From Eretmocerus hayati (lineage: Eukaryota; Arthropoda; Insecta; Hymenoptera; Aphelinidae): 64,000 nucleotides of DNA. Every line of letters begins with the position of its first letter. Within the stretch, counting starts at the first letter, position 1. The translations under genes and the position numbers were made by a program. Positions 10,919-23,688 of this stretch are shown here, in pieces. Location: contig CM056742.1 of assembly GCA_029851415.1 (NCBI GenBank), positions 149,239,121-149,303,120 on the forward strand. The letters are read 5' to 3'. The notes under the pieces were generated by a model. That model saw only the letters and a program-made list of their open reading frames with translations, searched no databases and had not been told where the DNA came from.

Positions 10919-13900
10919 ACAACTTCTATGATCATGAGATATTGTTCAATCCGTCATAGACATAAAAATTGAAGTTAATCAGCAGTGTAGTCGCCAAATA
11001 TCGAAATATTTTTCTGAGGCTTGGATCTTTGATGGCGTTGAATGTATTTAAAACTATTACACAACAATGCACAATTCTATCGGAGTACTTGGATCGTACA
11101 AAATTTGCGAGATGTTTATTTCTGTTTGCAGTAAACTTCAGTATTCATCGGCTGTCTACCGGAAACCTGCATCTGATCATCGTCAAAATAGCTTGACTAC
11201 AGAAACTCGAAGGGTTTTTCTGTTTACCTGGAGTTTCGGAATGAATGGGAATTTGTACTTAAATGAGCTTGCATTTCAGATGATAGTTGAAAGCAGCCTA
11301 ATAATGAGTCTAATTCTGTCAGATAGTTTGAGTCTGTATGAGATTCTGCTGTGACATTGATTGAATGAGAATTGCATATTTGAGCTTTGCAGCTATGTCG
11401 ACGTAGGTTACTGTACAGATGAATGATCGAAATAACCGATTCTCAGAGGATCTTCTTGTAATCTGAACAGTTCGACAGCTGTGAAATAGATAAGGTTGAC
11501 AAGTTCGTGAGAGTCAATCAAACTAGTATCACTTTACTGAAGATTTTTGTGATTATTAATTCTTCCAGCATTAAGTAGTTGTGACTCGTACATAATCTCC
11601 TTCAAAATAAACTTATAGTAGGGGAACAATAACCATACAATGTTAAATTATCCATTTTAGGCTGGTACTTTTATGAGATTTGATGCCGGACCGACTTTTC
11701 TGTATGTACTATCGTAAAAATCTCCCTAGAAGTGACTCCCCATTGAAAATCTTGCAAAATAACGATTCAATTAATTATTTGCAATATTGGAATGATCTAA
11801 CGCATATTTGGTCTGCAATCGTTCAAATCACTCCTGTGCTTGAGATTTAAGGCACATTCTAGTTAATGCATCAGTTTTTGTTACATTGAAGTATAAAAAG
11901 TCCATACGAAAATTCACGTCAAAATAAAATTGGCTAGGAACAACAAAATCTATGCTGGCTCATTTCATTCCACCAATGGGACGCTTTCTGTCGAATCATC
12001 GGTGAAATCTTCGCCTCATCCAAGCTTGACAAGTTGTGAAAATTCTTCTTTAGATGCGCACGCAAGATTCCTTCAAATTCTGCAAAGCCTCTACCACTTG
12101 AGAAGGAAATAAGTAAATCCAAGATCATTTTCACAGGGAAAAATACCACGGGTATGTTGCCCAAGCTGCCAAATCTCGTTCTCTACGAGAATATCTTCGG
12201 CAAACGGTGGTGCCTTTATCTAACTCGCGAACGAAATCGAAAATTGAGCCTGGCATCTTCGCCACCACAGAGATTTTTATCTCAATCAGGCCATTCTGGC
12301 AAACCAATTTCAGCTCTCATCCCGAAACCACCTTTACCCGATATCTCTGTTCCTTCAAATGGCCAAAAGGCGAAAATATCCGCAAACGAAACGAAGGCGC
12401 CTCATTGTCTCTTAGCTAGCAGGATACAGAACGTACCTAAATCGGCAAACTCCAAATGAAACGAGCAGATATCTGCGAGAAAACAACACATTCAACTCGT
12501 ATACCCTACGTAGGAGTCTTCTTTCTCAACTCCGTTTGGGCTCACATGAATTATTCGCACGGGGGTGGCACTGCCTTCGAGATTTTATATAAGCTTCGAA
12601 GAGGGTCTCAAACCGCAAAAACCCCTAAGGATGCAAAGAGAGTATAAAATTCGTAAGTGGGGTTACGTATAGCCTCTAGCTAGATTTGCCATCTGTTCTT
12701 CTAAGGGTAAAGGCGTTTCACTAAGGATGGACCGCTCGCTACCCCCAGCCTCCATAATTATACGCAGTCTGGATGGCAGTTGTAAAGTCTACCACACCAT
12801 TATTGAACTTCCCTTGGACATGATGTTTTTTACTTGTACACATGAATTATGGGGTATATGTGGGTGTTTGGATATATGTTTCTCAAGGGTTGTGTAGAGC
12901 AGAATTAGAATGCCTCGACAACGTACGAGAAAAATCGAGGCGCATTCTTCAAGATTAAGATATTGGATGTTTGTCACGTCTTGAATTTTCTCTCTTTTCA
13001 CTGTGTATAACGAATATACGGTATATGTAGGGTGGTGAATTGATGGTCGACGTTTGCACAGAAATGAATACGAGCGAAAAGGGGATGGGGACGAAAAGGA
13101 GAGTAGAGTTTTCGAGGCTGTGTCGCGTCGAGTCGTGACTTTATAATCTACGGCTTGGCCCACGTGGTCTGACTCGTAAACAGGATAAGTCTACTGACGC
13201 GCCCCCGCGTGCACGACACTCGTTGTCCTGGGACAAGAATACTTTTACTCGACTATAGGGTTTAGAAATATGCTGCTACAAGATCGTTGATGTTTTTTTT
13301 TTTTTCAGTTCGGGTTGTGTCTCGTCGGGAGATTAGTTTGCAGATGGTTAGGTAGATAGGCCGTTTACGTGATCGGACTTTAATAAGTTGTGATGAGATA
13401 CTAAGATTTGCGCCAGCTAGTGAATTTTCAAGTTATTGTCCCAAATTGATTAGTTTTGTATTGGCAGTTTCCAGAAATGTCTCCACCAAAATCGAGAATG
13501 ACTTTTTAGCACTTTGACACAGGATGATCCCAATAGATCTTATACAATCGGCCTGGGAAAAGAGGGTAAAATTCGAAACCGTTCTTGTAAAAAATAAAAT
13601 CCTATGACAGTGATAACGCAGATATTGACAATTTGATTACAAGATTTTTGCAGGCTCTTTGAGACCAAGATAGATGACTCAAGCGGCATTTTATGAATTT
13701 TCATGGCAATAGATTTAGTTTTGGATATTACAACATTCATTCATCTAACAACGGCTATTAAATTTACTCATCGAATCCATGAGTACTTAGCCCACATATA
13801 GATGACTATATTGCAGCACGCAAATAAATTATGCCAATGATTTTGCAGAGGGGGCTTCAAAGTATTTCATAAAAGTTGAGCTTGAATGAAAAGCCGAGAA

Positions 13901-15090
13901 AAAATTTTTCTTTGCATAATGAAAACGGTACAGTGTTTCGAACTTTCATATGGGTTCCATGAAATATGTTTGTTCATGGCCTTACAAATCAATTCATCAA
14001 TAAATAGGGATGTATCGTTCTGAGCAGAAAATAAGAACATCAGCAAAATATTCATTCTGACCGGTGCTGATGGTGCACTGATTCTTGATCACAAAAAGGA
14101 AAAAATGCAAGATATACTTGAATTCTTAGAAAATTCGATATCGATCAGAAACGACTTTGATCAATTCTGGAATGGAACAAAATTAACCTCTGGTAATCTA
14201 GTAAAAATTATGGCTTATTGAGAGGAGTTGTCAGAATATCATCAGAAGGACAGATTTTAAGTTACCTCAATTTTTTCCTATTAACGATGTAAATTTTTCC
14301 ATTTCCTCTCATTGGTGTAACAACAGAGGAAACGCCAACCAAATCAAAACCAGATTGTGCCGTCTAGTAGAGGATATTACAATGATCAAATTTTCGTCTC
14401 GGCACAAGATTGGTCTCTCGCTATAATTCAAAGTAATTTCCAGGTACGGAGTAACTAGTAACGTTGAGAAATTTCAATTGAAAAATTTTCGACATGACGT
14501 TCTGAATCAATTCCATTTCTTTCATCAATTTTTTGCCATCCTCTCACAATGGAAATTCAATCATCAAAATTGAATTCTCGTGACAAGCAAAGCTCTCTAC
14601 GTTGCAGCTCCCATACCTCGAATCGTGCTATTGTTGCGATTCGAGCGACGTTGGAGAGGACAATAACTCGGAAGCGTTGATTTCGCAGGTGTGAGAATAT
14701 TTTCACAGTAGCCACCGATTTTCCACTGCAACACCACTTCAGTTTTCTGTATACGCTATTCAATGCATTGGTCGCTCGATCGTTCTTGCCTCTCTCAAAA
14801 AATGCCACGCAACACTATCAACCTACGTATAGCTGTTTTTCATTGTTCAGGTTGGAAAAACTCGCCGGGTCACGTGCATCCTAGCAACACTCAACCTTTT
14901 TTCACGATTATCACGCGCCTCTTTCTTTGGCTTATCTTATGTCCGTGTCGTTCTTATCTTTGCTGATGGTACTGACGTCTGCCAAAATATGGGAAAGTTG
15001 TTCAAATTGGACAGAACTATTGAGGGCGTACTGTGAGATTATTGCGGAAGTTGTGCACGAGGAGGAGATGGTATAGGTATAGAAAATTGT
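10919..15090. other. Unassigned sequence
   Basis: No supported gene or element. Open frames around 12154-12460 overlap each other in two frames and show no domain. Short T-runs occur (about 13291). The stretch has no clear repeat structure by eye. Confidence 0.35.
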
Positions 15091-15091
15091 G

Positions 15092-15345
15092 AATAGGAAG
15101 ATTGATACATATGTGTGATAAAATTCGCAGTGATGTTGGAGTTTAATGATGCGTTCTGTTCCACCATTGATTTTGCTAAAATTTTATTTATTTATTTATA
15201 TAGGAAGGTTAGGGAATTTATATAGGAAGATTGATACATATGTGTGATAAAATTGGCAGTGATGTTGGAGTTTAATGATGCGTTCTGTCCCACCATTGAT
15301 TTTGCTAAAATTTTATTTATTTATTTATTATTTATTTTTTTTTTT
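15092..15345. repeat. Tandem duplication of about 130 bp
   Basis: A unit starting AGGAAGATTGATACATATG occurs at about 15097 and again at about 15225. The two copies are nearly identical (single-base differences such as TTCGCAG versus TTGGCAG). Each ends in a (TTTA)n run. This looks like a recent local duplication with slippage at the TTTA repeats. Confidence 0.85.
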
Positions 15346-17033
15346 TTAGAAGAGGTAGACGTTTTGATCAGGTCATTTATAAGACCTAGCAACTTTATGG
15401 TAAGACTCACATAAAGTAGAAACTGTTATGACTTGCTAACCTATAAAAGTGGAGATAGGCTCTCTCAAATCCTCACAAAATGAAACAAATTGCAGAATTT
15501 ACCGAAAAAACTAGAACAGTCTCATCATTCGAGGAAGAATTTTTCGAGTATGAATTGAGTAAACTATTCATGTCAGATTTACTATAAACAAGCACGATTC
15601 GACGGGTTACGCCTATTATTTCATGAGTAGGAGTACGATATTTCATTTGGTCGTGTGGCTTTTCTCAAGTGCTCGAAATTGTTGCAGCATTGATCATGCT
15701 CACATGAGTCACAAACAAGCTTCATCAAGGATTCAAATAAGGAGGGATATCCCTACCTATATTAGATAAAATTCGTAAGGGTTGCCGGGAAAAGACTCTT
15801 ATCTCGACGAATGATACCGCTCAAGAACTACACTTCACCAGAATCTACTCACGATTGAGATGAATGAATCAACTTCGAAGACAAAGAAGGTTACACCCTA
15901 ATATGGCTGACAAGACCTACTTCACACTATTCTTAGATCGAATCACTTGATCTAAGGGACGTGTCACATTATGGTAGTATATTGCCTGAAGATAAGTCGT
16001 ATCATCGAGGCATTGACTCCGATTACGACGACTTGTCTCGAGGGGAATCGTCGTTGAGCTCTACTACTACATGCTCACGTATCCGATAATCGGCCTCCTC
16101 AAACAGTCGCACATTCAACTCAATAGCTGTAGCTAACCCTCGAGTTCTGGGGATAGCGCGGGTATAGCAGTTCTCAGGGATAGTTGCGCGAATGTTACAT
16201 TCAATTTTGTTTCGAAAAAAGTGTTTATATTGAACTTGCTGCACAATCTGGAAATTTGCTGATTGAGAAAGTGTCTTATTCCATTTGATGGTATGCAAAC
16301 CTCATTTGATACTTGAAAATTATTAATGAACTCTTTCGATCTGATTTAATATCTAGGGTATTGAAAATTAATTTGATACAATGTCGAATCGATAGATTAT
16401 CAATTTAGACACTACAATCCATCTACTAAGAGATCTGTAAGGAACGACAAATCCGAAAAGCAATAATAGAATGCAATCCAATTCCATTTATAAAAACTTC
16501 CCGGATGCAAAATCGAACCGAATTTTTTGCTTCATTTGTCGGGGACTATTTGAGGTCCACTTTACTGGGATGGTAAATTAAATGACATAAATTATGAAAG
16601 AAAAGAATCGACGGTCGCACAGATCTCATCAGTTTTGGGCATGTAAATATTCTGGTACCGACAGTTAACTCAATTAAATATCCCGGCGGTATAAAAGCTT
16701 TTTCAATCAGATTTCTGGCATCGTTATAAAACCGAGTAGACCAACCTCTTTTTACATTAATTGATTAATTCACCCTCTAGAATTGTGAATGGTTCCTCAG
16801 ACATTAGCTAAATTGGCATCCGAGTAAAAATAATTCTGGTCCAAAGAATGATAACTGTTTTATGCATGAACTATCAAAGTCAAATAAGCCGTCACTCTTG
16901 AAAATTGAATCGATTCAAGAATAATTTGCAGCGATCAAATGAAATGCAGTATTCTCCATTAATCATGTAATACACGAAAATTAAATCAAAGTCAATCACT
17001 CGAATCTACTATTGTCACAGTCACAGATACCTG
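15346..17033. other. Unassigned sequence
   Basis: Nothing recognisable. The minus frame at 16023-16298 lacks any domain or splice context that would support it. Confidence 0.35.
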
Positions 17034-17485
17034 AGTTGATTATTTGGTCTTATCGATCTTGAAGGACGGTGGGAAACTAAATAAATTCTCAAAATTTCAT
17101 GAAAGAAATTTTATTGCTACCTTTCGTCCACTAGGTTTCGTGGACCTCATCAGGCTCCAGGTTTGTTATTCTTGAGATCGTCATGATATTTTTGAACGAT
17201 CTTATAATAGAGCACAGACATAACGTCTGGCTCCTGTCGATACAGGTAAATAGAAGAAATGTTTCTATTTACCTGTATCAACACGAGCCAGACGTTATGT
17301 ACGTGCTCTATTAAAAGATCGTTCAGAAATTATCATGACGATCTAAAGCATAACAAACCTGAAGCCTGATGAGGTCCACGAAACCTAGTTGACGAAACGC
17401 AGCAATAAAATTTCTTTCATGAAATTTTGGGAATTTATTTAGTTCCCCACCGTCCTTCAAGATCGATGAGACCAAATAATCAACT
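17034..17485. mobile_element. 452-bp near-perfect palindrome (foldback element)
   Basis: The left arm starts AGTTGATTATTTGGTCTTATC and the right arm ends with its complement. The arms stay paired almost to the centre, which is a short AGAAATG-like loop near 17256-17262 between TACAGGTAAATAGAA and TTCTATTTACCTGTA. The arms differ by scattered substitutions and small indels, so it is not an assembly fold of one strand. No coding is present. The family is not recognised, and flanking target duplications are not clear. Confidence 0.8.
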
Positions 17486-18076
17486 TATATATTAACCATC
17501 AAGGACGAAAAATCTACAAAATTACTCATGAGTCACAGATACCATTCGACACGCTCTCGGCGATGCAAAGAAAGAAATCGTATTGAATATGCAAATATCC
17601 GCAACTTGCAAATTTGCCAAATTCAGAATATCAGAGAGCCTGTATAAATCACTGGAAAAACCGTAGAATAGTAACGACTTCCCACCGCTTCGTAAAAACA
17701 GCATTTGCTTTCGAAAAAATCTCACCACGTATGCAGGAATGATCGTACTATATACAGCCTTAGATTTGCAAGATCAGCGTTTGAATAATCGTACTCATGA
17801 AAGTGCCATCAGCTTTCGTATTCGCGCTCTCTCACAAGGGAGTGTAGACCTTATGGAGGCAAAAGCACTTCGAAAATATATCTGTCTTTTGCTTGTATTA
17901 AAAAGAAATCAGACATTGGGTATAAGGAGGGCATACCGCATCTGGACACTTGAGAATCTCAACGTGGTGTTAGACCCGGAGGAACCTCAAATGATAAATC
18001 ATCGTACAAACGCCTCTTCTCTGCCGGCGCGCGAAACCGAAATTATTCGCGGCTCGTTGCGCCAACCAACCATACA
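17486..18076. other. Unassigned sequence
   Basis: The plus frame 17739-18116 (125 codons) runs into the CT microsatellite and T-run of the LINE junction, so its end is not biological. I see no domain in it. Confidence 0.3.
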
Positions 18077-18096
18077 CTCTCTCTCTCTCTCTCTCT
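18077..18096. repeat. (CT)10 microsatellite at LINE 3' junction
   Basis: Ten CT units directly abut the T-run that represents the LINE poly-A tail. The other side of the LINE abuts a much longer (CT) run in the same phase. Confidence 0.95.
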
Positions 18097-18242
18097 TTTT
18101 TTTTTTTTTTTTTTAAGGTGGTTAGAGGGCAAAATCTGCCTCAGGATCCCTCGGATCCGTCCCCAGACACCGGACTGGTTCAGCTTACGCGGACTACGCA
18201 TAGCCCACGCAGGCCATACCAGGCGGGACACGGGTTTGGGTG

Positions 18243-18264
18243 GGGCCCACCGAGAGGTGGGCCC
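18243..18264 (-). other. Perfect hairpin in LINE 3' UTR
   Basis: GGGCCCACC, four loop bases, then GGTGGGCCC: a perfect 9-bp GC stem about 150 bases from the A-tail. In several LINEs the reverse transcriptase recognises a 3' UTR stem-loop, so this is a candidate recognition element. Confidence 0.6.
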
Positions 18265-18583
18265 GGCCGTGTAATATCCCTCTCCCCTCGATGTCCGATA
18301 CCTAGGGCATCGGGCAATCAAGAAGGAGATCCACCTGCATCTACCATCTCATCCCGGAACCGCGTGAGCATTACTTCAGGATGAGCGGCATGTCTCGCGC
18401 TCGATTGCGAGCGTTCCTCTTCTCCATCTTCTCTCTTCGGCCACTTGTCGGCATCTTCTGTCTTCATTCTCCATTGTTCCCTCTCTTTCTTCTTTCTTCT
18501 CTCTTCTTCCTTCTTTCTTCCCTCTTCAGTGCATCAGATTCCTCCTGGAATCATTTGGGCCTCTTCTGTTTCAATCGGCAGAG

Positions 18584-20114
18584 TCACTGTGATTCGCCTA
18601 CTTCGAGGCGCCTTACTTCCCTCTCTTTCTCCTCTTTGCGGGTCATCACCATCTTGATGTATCCGGTGAGTCTATCCCATGTCTCCTGGTTGCGGAGCAA
18701 GTACGGGACGAGATTCTCGGGTGTTAGTTGAGCACCCAGCCATTCATCCAGCTCGGCGCGCTCTCTCCGGGTGTCGCTGCACTTGGACAGGGCATGTTCG
18801 GCGTCATCCCATTCATCCCCGCATGACTGACATGCTGGGGTCGTCCTCTTCTTGAACCTGGTTAGATAGGAACCGAAGCAACCATGATCGCTCAGTGCCT
18901 GCGTCGTCCAGTAGTCCATCTCTCCGTGGGTGCGTTCCGCCCACTTGGCTACGTCACGGATCAGCCGGTGCGTCCATCTGCCGTTCGCAAATGGCGAATC
19001 CCACTCAGTTTGCCAATGCTCAAGGGTGGTTTCCTTCTCGTTGTCGCGGATGATCTCCTTCATCGTCGGAGTGAGTACTCGTTCGGCTCCGATCACTTTC
19101 TGGCGGTCCCAGATCCTCACTCGCTCCGCGACGAGCAAGTGGATGGGCGGAGTACTCGCCAATACGTAAGCCGCATCTCCTGACACAGTGCGGTAGGCAC
19201 GGATACTCCTCAGGGCCGCTCTTCGGTGGACAGGCCCCATTCTCTTCTCGATGATGGTCTTCTCTACTCTCTTCCCCCACACGGGTGCACCGTACAGCAT
19301 GATGGAGGTAGTGACGGTGTTGAGAAGTGCGCGCCTCTTTTCCTTGGGTCCTCCGATATTCGGCATAAGCCGCTGGAGCGCCGCACCGACCTTGCTCGCC
19401 TTCTGGGCGGCTTCCTGGATGTGCTTCTTGAACGACCACTTGTCGTCGAGCCATACACCGAGGTATTTCAGCTCTGTCTTCCGTGGAATCTCTTGCCCGT
19501 TGATATAAAACCGGGGTAAGTCAAACTTCCTACGCCTTGTGACCACGATTGCTTCGCACTTCTTCACAGCGAGCTCCAGAAGCCTGCTGATCATCCACTC
19601 GTAGACTCGGGCCAGCGCCTCGTTCGCGCGTCTACCCAAGAGTTCCTCGTTGTCAGCCCATACTATGAGTCCCGCGTCGTCCGCGAAAGCCACTATTATC
19701 ACTCCTTCGGGCAGTTCAATAGACAGTAAGCTGTCATACTGGGTGTTCCAGTTGAACGGCCCGGAGACCGATCCCTGTCCGATTCCGGCGGACAGTACCC
19801 GAATCTCTTGTCCCTCGTCGGTGTCGTACACGAGGGTCCTGTTCCGCAGGTAGTCACTCGTGACGGCTAGTAGATAGGGGGGGCACTTTACCTGCTTGGG
19901 ATTGATAGACTCGTTCCCAGCTCGCGCAGTTGAATGCGTTCTTTATGTCCAACGCAATGATGGCACAGAATCCTCCTCTTCCTTGGTATGGGTTCCCTAC
20001 CGACGCTTGAACCCGCTCTTGGACCTCCTCGATCGCGTGCACAGTGCTTCGTCCCTTCCGGAACCCAAACTGCATTGGTGATAGCCCACCGCCTTCTTCG
20101 TAGGCTTTTTCCAC
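18584..20114 (-). pseudogene. LINE ORF2 fragment: reverse transcriptase and CCHC C-terminus, one frameshift
   Basis: Two minus-strand frames together cover the middle and C-terminal parts of a non-LTR reverse transcriptase. The upstream frame (20114-19854) carries LSPMQFGFRKGRST and the ALDIKNAFN motif with a catalytic Asp. The downstream frame (19831-18584, 415 codons) has GIGQGSVSGP, the FADD active-site box at residues 49-52, and the thumb region. A zinc-knuckle-like C-x2-C-x8-H-x4-C is at residues 334-351. The frames are separated by a one-base length change at a seven-C run (19877-19883). Apart from this the reading frame is intact, so the copy is young. The enzyme copies its RNA onto nicked chromosomal DNA, but this copy is dead because the N-terminal half is absent. 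The C-terminal layout fits the R1/TRAS/SART group. Confidence 0.85.
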
Positions 20115-20117
20115 CCT

Positions 20118-20120
<3 letters not shown>

Positions 20121-20204
<84 letters not shown>
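20121..20204. repeat. (CT)42 microsatellite
   Basis: An uninterrupted CT run of about 84 bases at the 5'-truncation point of the LINE. It creates a run of alternating Arg-Glu codons on the minus strand that is not a protein. Confidence 0.97.
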
Positions 20205-20209
<5 letters not shown>

Positions 20210-20679
20210 GTTACTCCGACGCTGTATATGCGTAATTCATCCTCGTGACAAAGCCGTCTCTTCGTTGTTTCCGTACACATACATATATGTAGCTTTATGG
20301 ATGTGGCAAAGACAAAGCGTGTGGTATGGATACGCGAATTTGGTGTAGAACAACGTTACGCACGTACATATACACGATGAATGTCGATTTGAATTTCCCG
20401 CCATATACGAGGTTATTTCTAGATCATGGTGCTTGCAGCAGCTGCATCGAAGAATCATGCCGAACTTACTTAATTGGCGCCCTCGAGATAGCTTGATTTT
20501 TTGGTGAATAGTGTTTTGCTAGCCATTCTGCAAGTTGGTATTTCCACGAGAAAATGGGTGGAGATGTTTCAATTCCCACCCATCTTCCCCTGACCATTTA
20601 CTTCATTCTCAAAGTCTATTTGACGGTATGAATGAATAGTTTTGTTTATTTTGTAAATGATGAGATCTGGGAAACTATC
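20205..20679. other. Unassigned sequence
   Basis: No supportable feature between the microsatellite and MITE-A copy 1. Confidence 0.35.
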
Positions 20680-20682
20680 TGA

Positions 20683-21012
20683 CAAAGGGGACCCACAAAG
20701 TGCGGTCCACCAAAGCTCACGAAACTTTTTTTCACAGTCTTGTACTCCCTAGAATATGAAGAATCTAGAGTAACTCCGTCAAATGGGCCCTCTATCCGAA
20801 GTTATAGCCTATGACCTTAGCATTGCCCATATAGGCCCATGTTAAAAAGAGGTATATATAGATATACTGGCAACGCTAACATTTTTCCTTGTAGCTCTGA
20901 ACAGGAATCCCATTTGACGGAGTTACTCTGAATTCTTCATATTCTAGATGGTACGAGACTGTGAATAAAGTTTGGGGATGATTGGCGACCCGCACTTCGT
21001 GGGTCCTCTTTG
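20683..21012 (+). mobile_element. MITE-A copy 1 (330 bp, TGA target duplication)
   Basis: Termini are CAAAGGGGACCCACAAAG and the complement CTTCGTGGGTCCTCTTTG, flanked by TGA on both sides (20680-20682 and 21013-21015). Long inverted repeats of about 150 bp (ATATGAAGAATCTAGAGTAA with its partner, TCAAATGGG with CCCATTTGA) meet at an ATATATAGATATA centre. There is no coding. Four copies of this family are in the window. The 3-bp duplication limits the candidate superfamilies, but I cannot place it. Confidence 0.85.
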
Positions 21013-21015
21013 TGA

Positions 21016-22575
21016 GTCGAAAAGGTGAGAGTGATTTTAACATCGATCTTCTCATTACCATTATCGAAAAAGTTATTAAACACTTTCAGATCCTTAATAT
21101 CTGCATCTCAAATTTGTATGTCCGTAAAATTTAATTTACAACTGATTTTATACAGAAAATATTCATCGAGAAGCGCCCACCTCACTCTCGTTTCAATTTG
21201 TAATACGTCTATAGATTCGAATTAGACTTAAGTGAGTACTTTCTACCGTGTAGAGCTTGAGATAGGCAGTGATGGTGACTGGACATACGAAAGGGTATCG
21301 AGAGACTGGATTATCATTTTTGGTTCGCCTCACTTTCATGTTGCGAGAGGGGGGGAGGGGGTCTCATCACGGGAGAAAATCGGTATCTGACTTCCTGACA
21401 ATCGGAACAGTGATTCGAGCAGCATAGAAATACACCTTAGGTGTAAAATATTCGAAATTATTACCATGTCATCCTCAAAAACGCGTTGGAGAATGTAGCA
21501 GGAGTTTTTCAGGGATTCACAAGTGCTTGAATTCATTTAAAATCATTCTTGTGATCACATATCATTCATTATCATTCAATTTTTTTCGGTTACGAATAAT
21601 GAATAGAAAGAGGTATCTAATAAGAATTGTTTTGACCTGCTAAGAATACTTACAATCTGTCTTGACTCATCTTCAAAATATATCGATGAGCCCTCTCGGA
21701 TGAAGTACTCAAAATGTCAAGAATTTGGTTATGAGCTTTTTCACTAACTATAATTCATTAATCACTCGATCTATGTTGTTACTTTTTAATCGATCATCAT
21801 TAAATTGATCATTTCGTGAAAAAAGAGAATATCTTGTGCGAATATACAATGAATAATTGCCTCCGAAGAAGATGAATACTTTTCATTGTTCTCAATGTCT
21901 TTCCGAATCGGGGCGTAGTTTTCTTCTCTGGAGGCTACAAAATATTCTAAAATAAATGGCCTATTCTTAAATTACTTATCATACATACACAAGTGTACTG
22001 TAACAATTCAATCCGTGTAGTTTGTTGCACCAAGATCCAATCCTCCTACAAGTGACTAATTTGATAGAATTTATACAAGTTTGTAAACAATTTCATCAAA
22101 CTTCGAGTGTCTTATTGAAGCAGTACATCTGTTTCACGCCCACAAAATCAAATCTCGTTGAATATTTTCTTGGACCCATTCATGTCAATGGAAAGACATC
22201 GAAAACGGTAATTAAAGATGAATATTCCGTTTCATAATGAATATCTTCGTATCATCTGTCGAGGCTGGGAATCTGAACACATATATGGCATTATCCTTAT
22301 GGTTGGATCTTTTACCATTAGCCCACCTCGGCATTCACACAGATGATCAATACATTGTCCAACTAATCTACCTTTTACTTCTCTACAGTATTCTTCGCAC
22401 TCGAATTCAAGCACAAGTCCTCTGCCCTCAACTGCGCAGTACGTATCTCCTGCAAAAAATCAGGAATAGCTTGTACACAATTCTGATGTACTAGTTCGAT
22501 TGAAAGAATTTGGGAAGATGGACTTCGTTGTTCCGCCCGGTTAGACTTTTTTTTTGTCCGTTGCGTACAGCTGCA
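21016..22575. other. Unassigned AT-rich sequence
   Basis: Nothing recognisable. A short G-run is near 21350. Confidence 0.35.
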
Positions 22576-23688
22576 CAGTACCCACCAAAAATAATGGAAC
22601 ATCGATACCCGCACTAAAACATCGACTGCTCAAAAACTATTGGTTGTACGGCAATTTTGAAAAAAGCATCTTGAAGATCGGAAAAAATGCTAACTTTTTG
22701 TGTACCTCAAAAAATTATTTGATGTATTTCTCATGTCCAGTATTCACTGTCAAAAAGTGAACTTTTTAAAGTCATGTCAACCACCTGTAATTTTCACGGG
22801 CATGGACGGATCGAAAAAAAAACTCAAAGAGATCTTGTAGGGCTTTCCAAGACCTTCAGTTTCCTTTTTTTAAAAATTCTCTACGATGATTTTAAGTCAA
22901 ACAATCGCTCTCGGACGACAGCGATGAAATATGCGTACTACCTGCATGGTTCCAAGGGCGCTCCGCCTCATCTTGATTCGACCTCGTTTGTGAACATGAA
23001 ATATGTCTTTGAAAAAATTCCAAAGGACATATTATCGACGTAACGTTGTCTGAACATTCAGAAAATGTGGTTGGAATTGCCCTCAAATGCGCTCCTGAAG
23101 AGCTACGTTCGATTCAAACACTGTTTTGAGTGAAAAGTCATAATTATATGAAGAAAATCGAACGTAACTCTTCAAGAGCGCATTTGAGGGCAATTTCAAC
23201 CACATTTCCTGAAGGTTCAGACAATTTTACGTCGATAATGTGTCCTTTGAAAAGTCATATTCCATGTTCACAAACGAGGTCGAATCAAAATAAGGCGGAA
23301 CGCCCTTGGAACCATACAGGTAGCACGTCTATTTCATCGTTGCCGTCCGAGAGAGATTGTTTGGCTTAAAATCATCGCAGAGAATTAAAAAAAAAAAAAA
23401 AGAAAATTGAAGGTCTTAGAAAGCCCTGCAAGATCCCGTTGAGTTTTCTTCGATCCGTCTATGCCCGTGAAAATTACAGGTGATTGACGTGGCTTGAAAA
23501 ATTTCACTTTTTGACAGTGAATACTGGACATGAAAAATACACGAGAAAATTTTTTGAGGTACATGAAAAGTTAGCATTTCTTCCGATCTTTAAGATGCTT
23601 TTTTCAAAATTGCCGTACAATCAATAGTTTCTGAGCAGTCGATGTTTTAGTGCGAGTATCGATGTTCCATTATTTTTGGTGGGTACTG
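22576..23688. mobile_element. Tc1/mariner-like foldback element (1.1 kb)
   Basis: Termini are CAGTACCCACCAAAAATAAT and its complement, with TA immediately right (23689-23690) and CA, probably a decayed TA, on the left. CAGT ends next to TA and the ATAATGGAACA subterminal motif fit Tc1-like elements. The two arms, about 540 bp each (22576-23115 and 23156-23688), are inverted copies with roughly 30-40 bp between them. The arms differ by many substitutions and by an A-run near 23387. No transposase is recognisable; the frame at 22774-23043 shows no catalytic motifs. Confidence 0.75.

Larger units (their letters stand above)
18097..20120 (-). mobile_element. 5'-truncated R1-clade-like LINE inside a GA/CT microsatellite
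   Basis: Read on the minus strand, the element starts abruptly within the reverse transcriptase domain at about 20120, runs through the C-terminal domain to a stop at 18584, has a 3' UTR of about 470 bp and ends in an A-tail (T-run 18097-18114). Both ends abut GA repeats (minus strand): about 42 units upstream and 10 downstream. The endonuclease, ORF1 and N-terminal reverse transcriptase are missing. R1-clade LINEs include families that target simple repeats, for example Waldo in ACAY repeats, so microsatellite targeting is plausible. Chance insertion or tail-associated repeat growth is the alternative. Confidence 0.85.

Noticed and set aside
19888..20280. Arg-Glu repeat protein on the minus strand
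   Set aside because: It is a translation of the CT microsatellite plus a shifted LINE frame.
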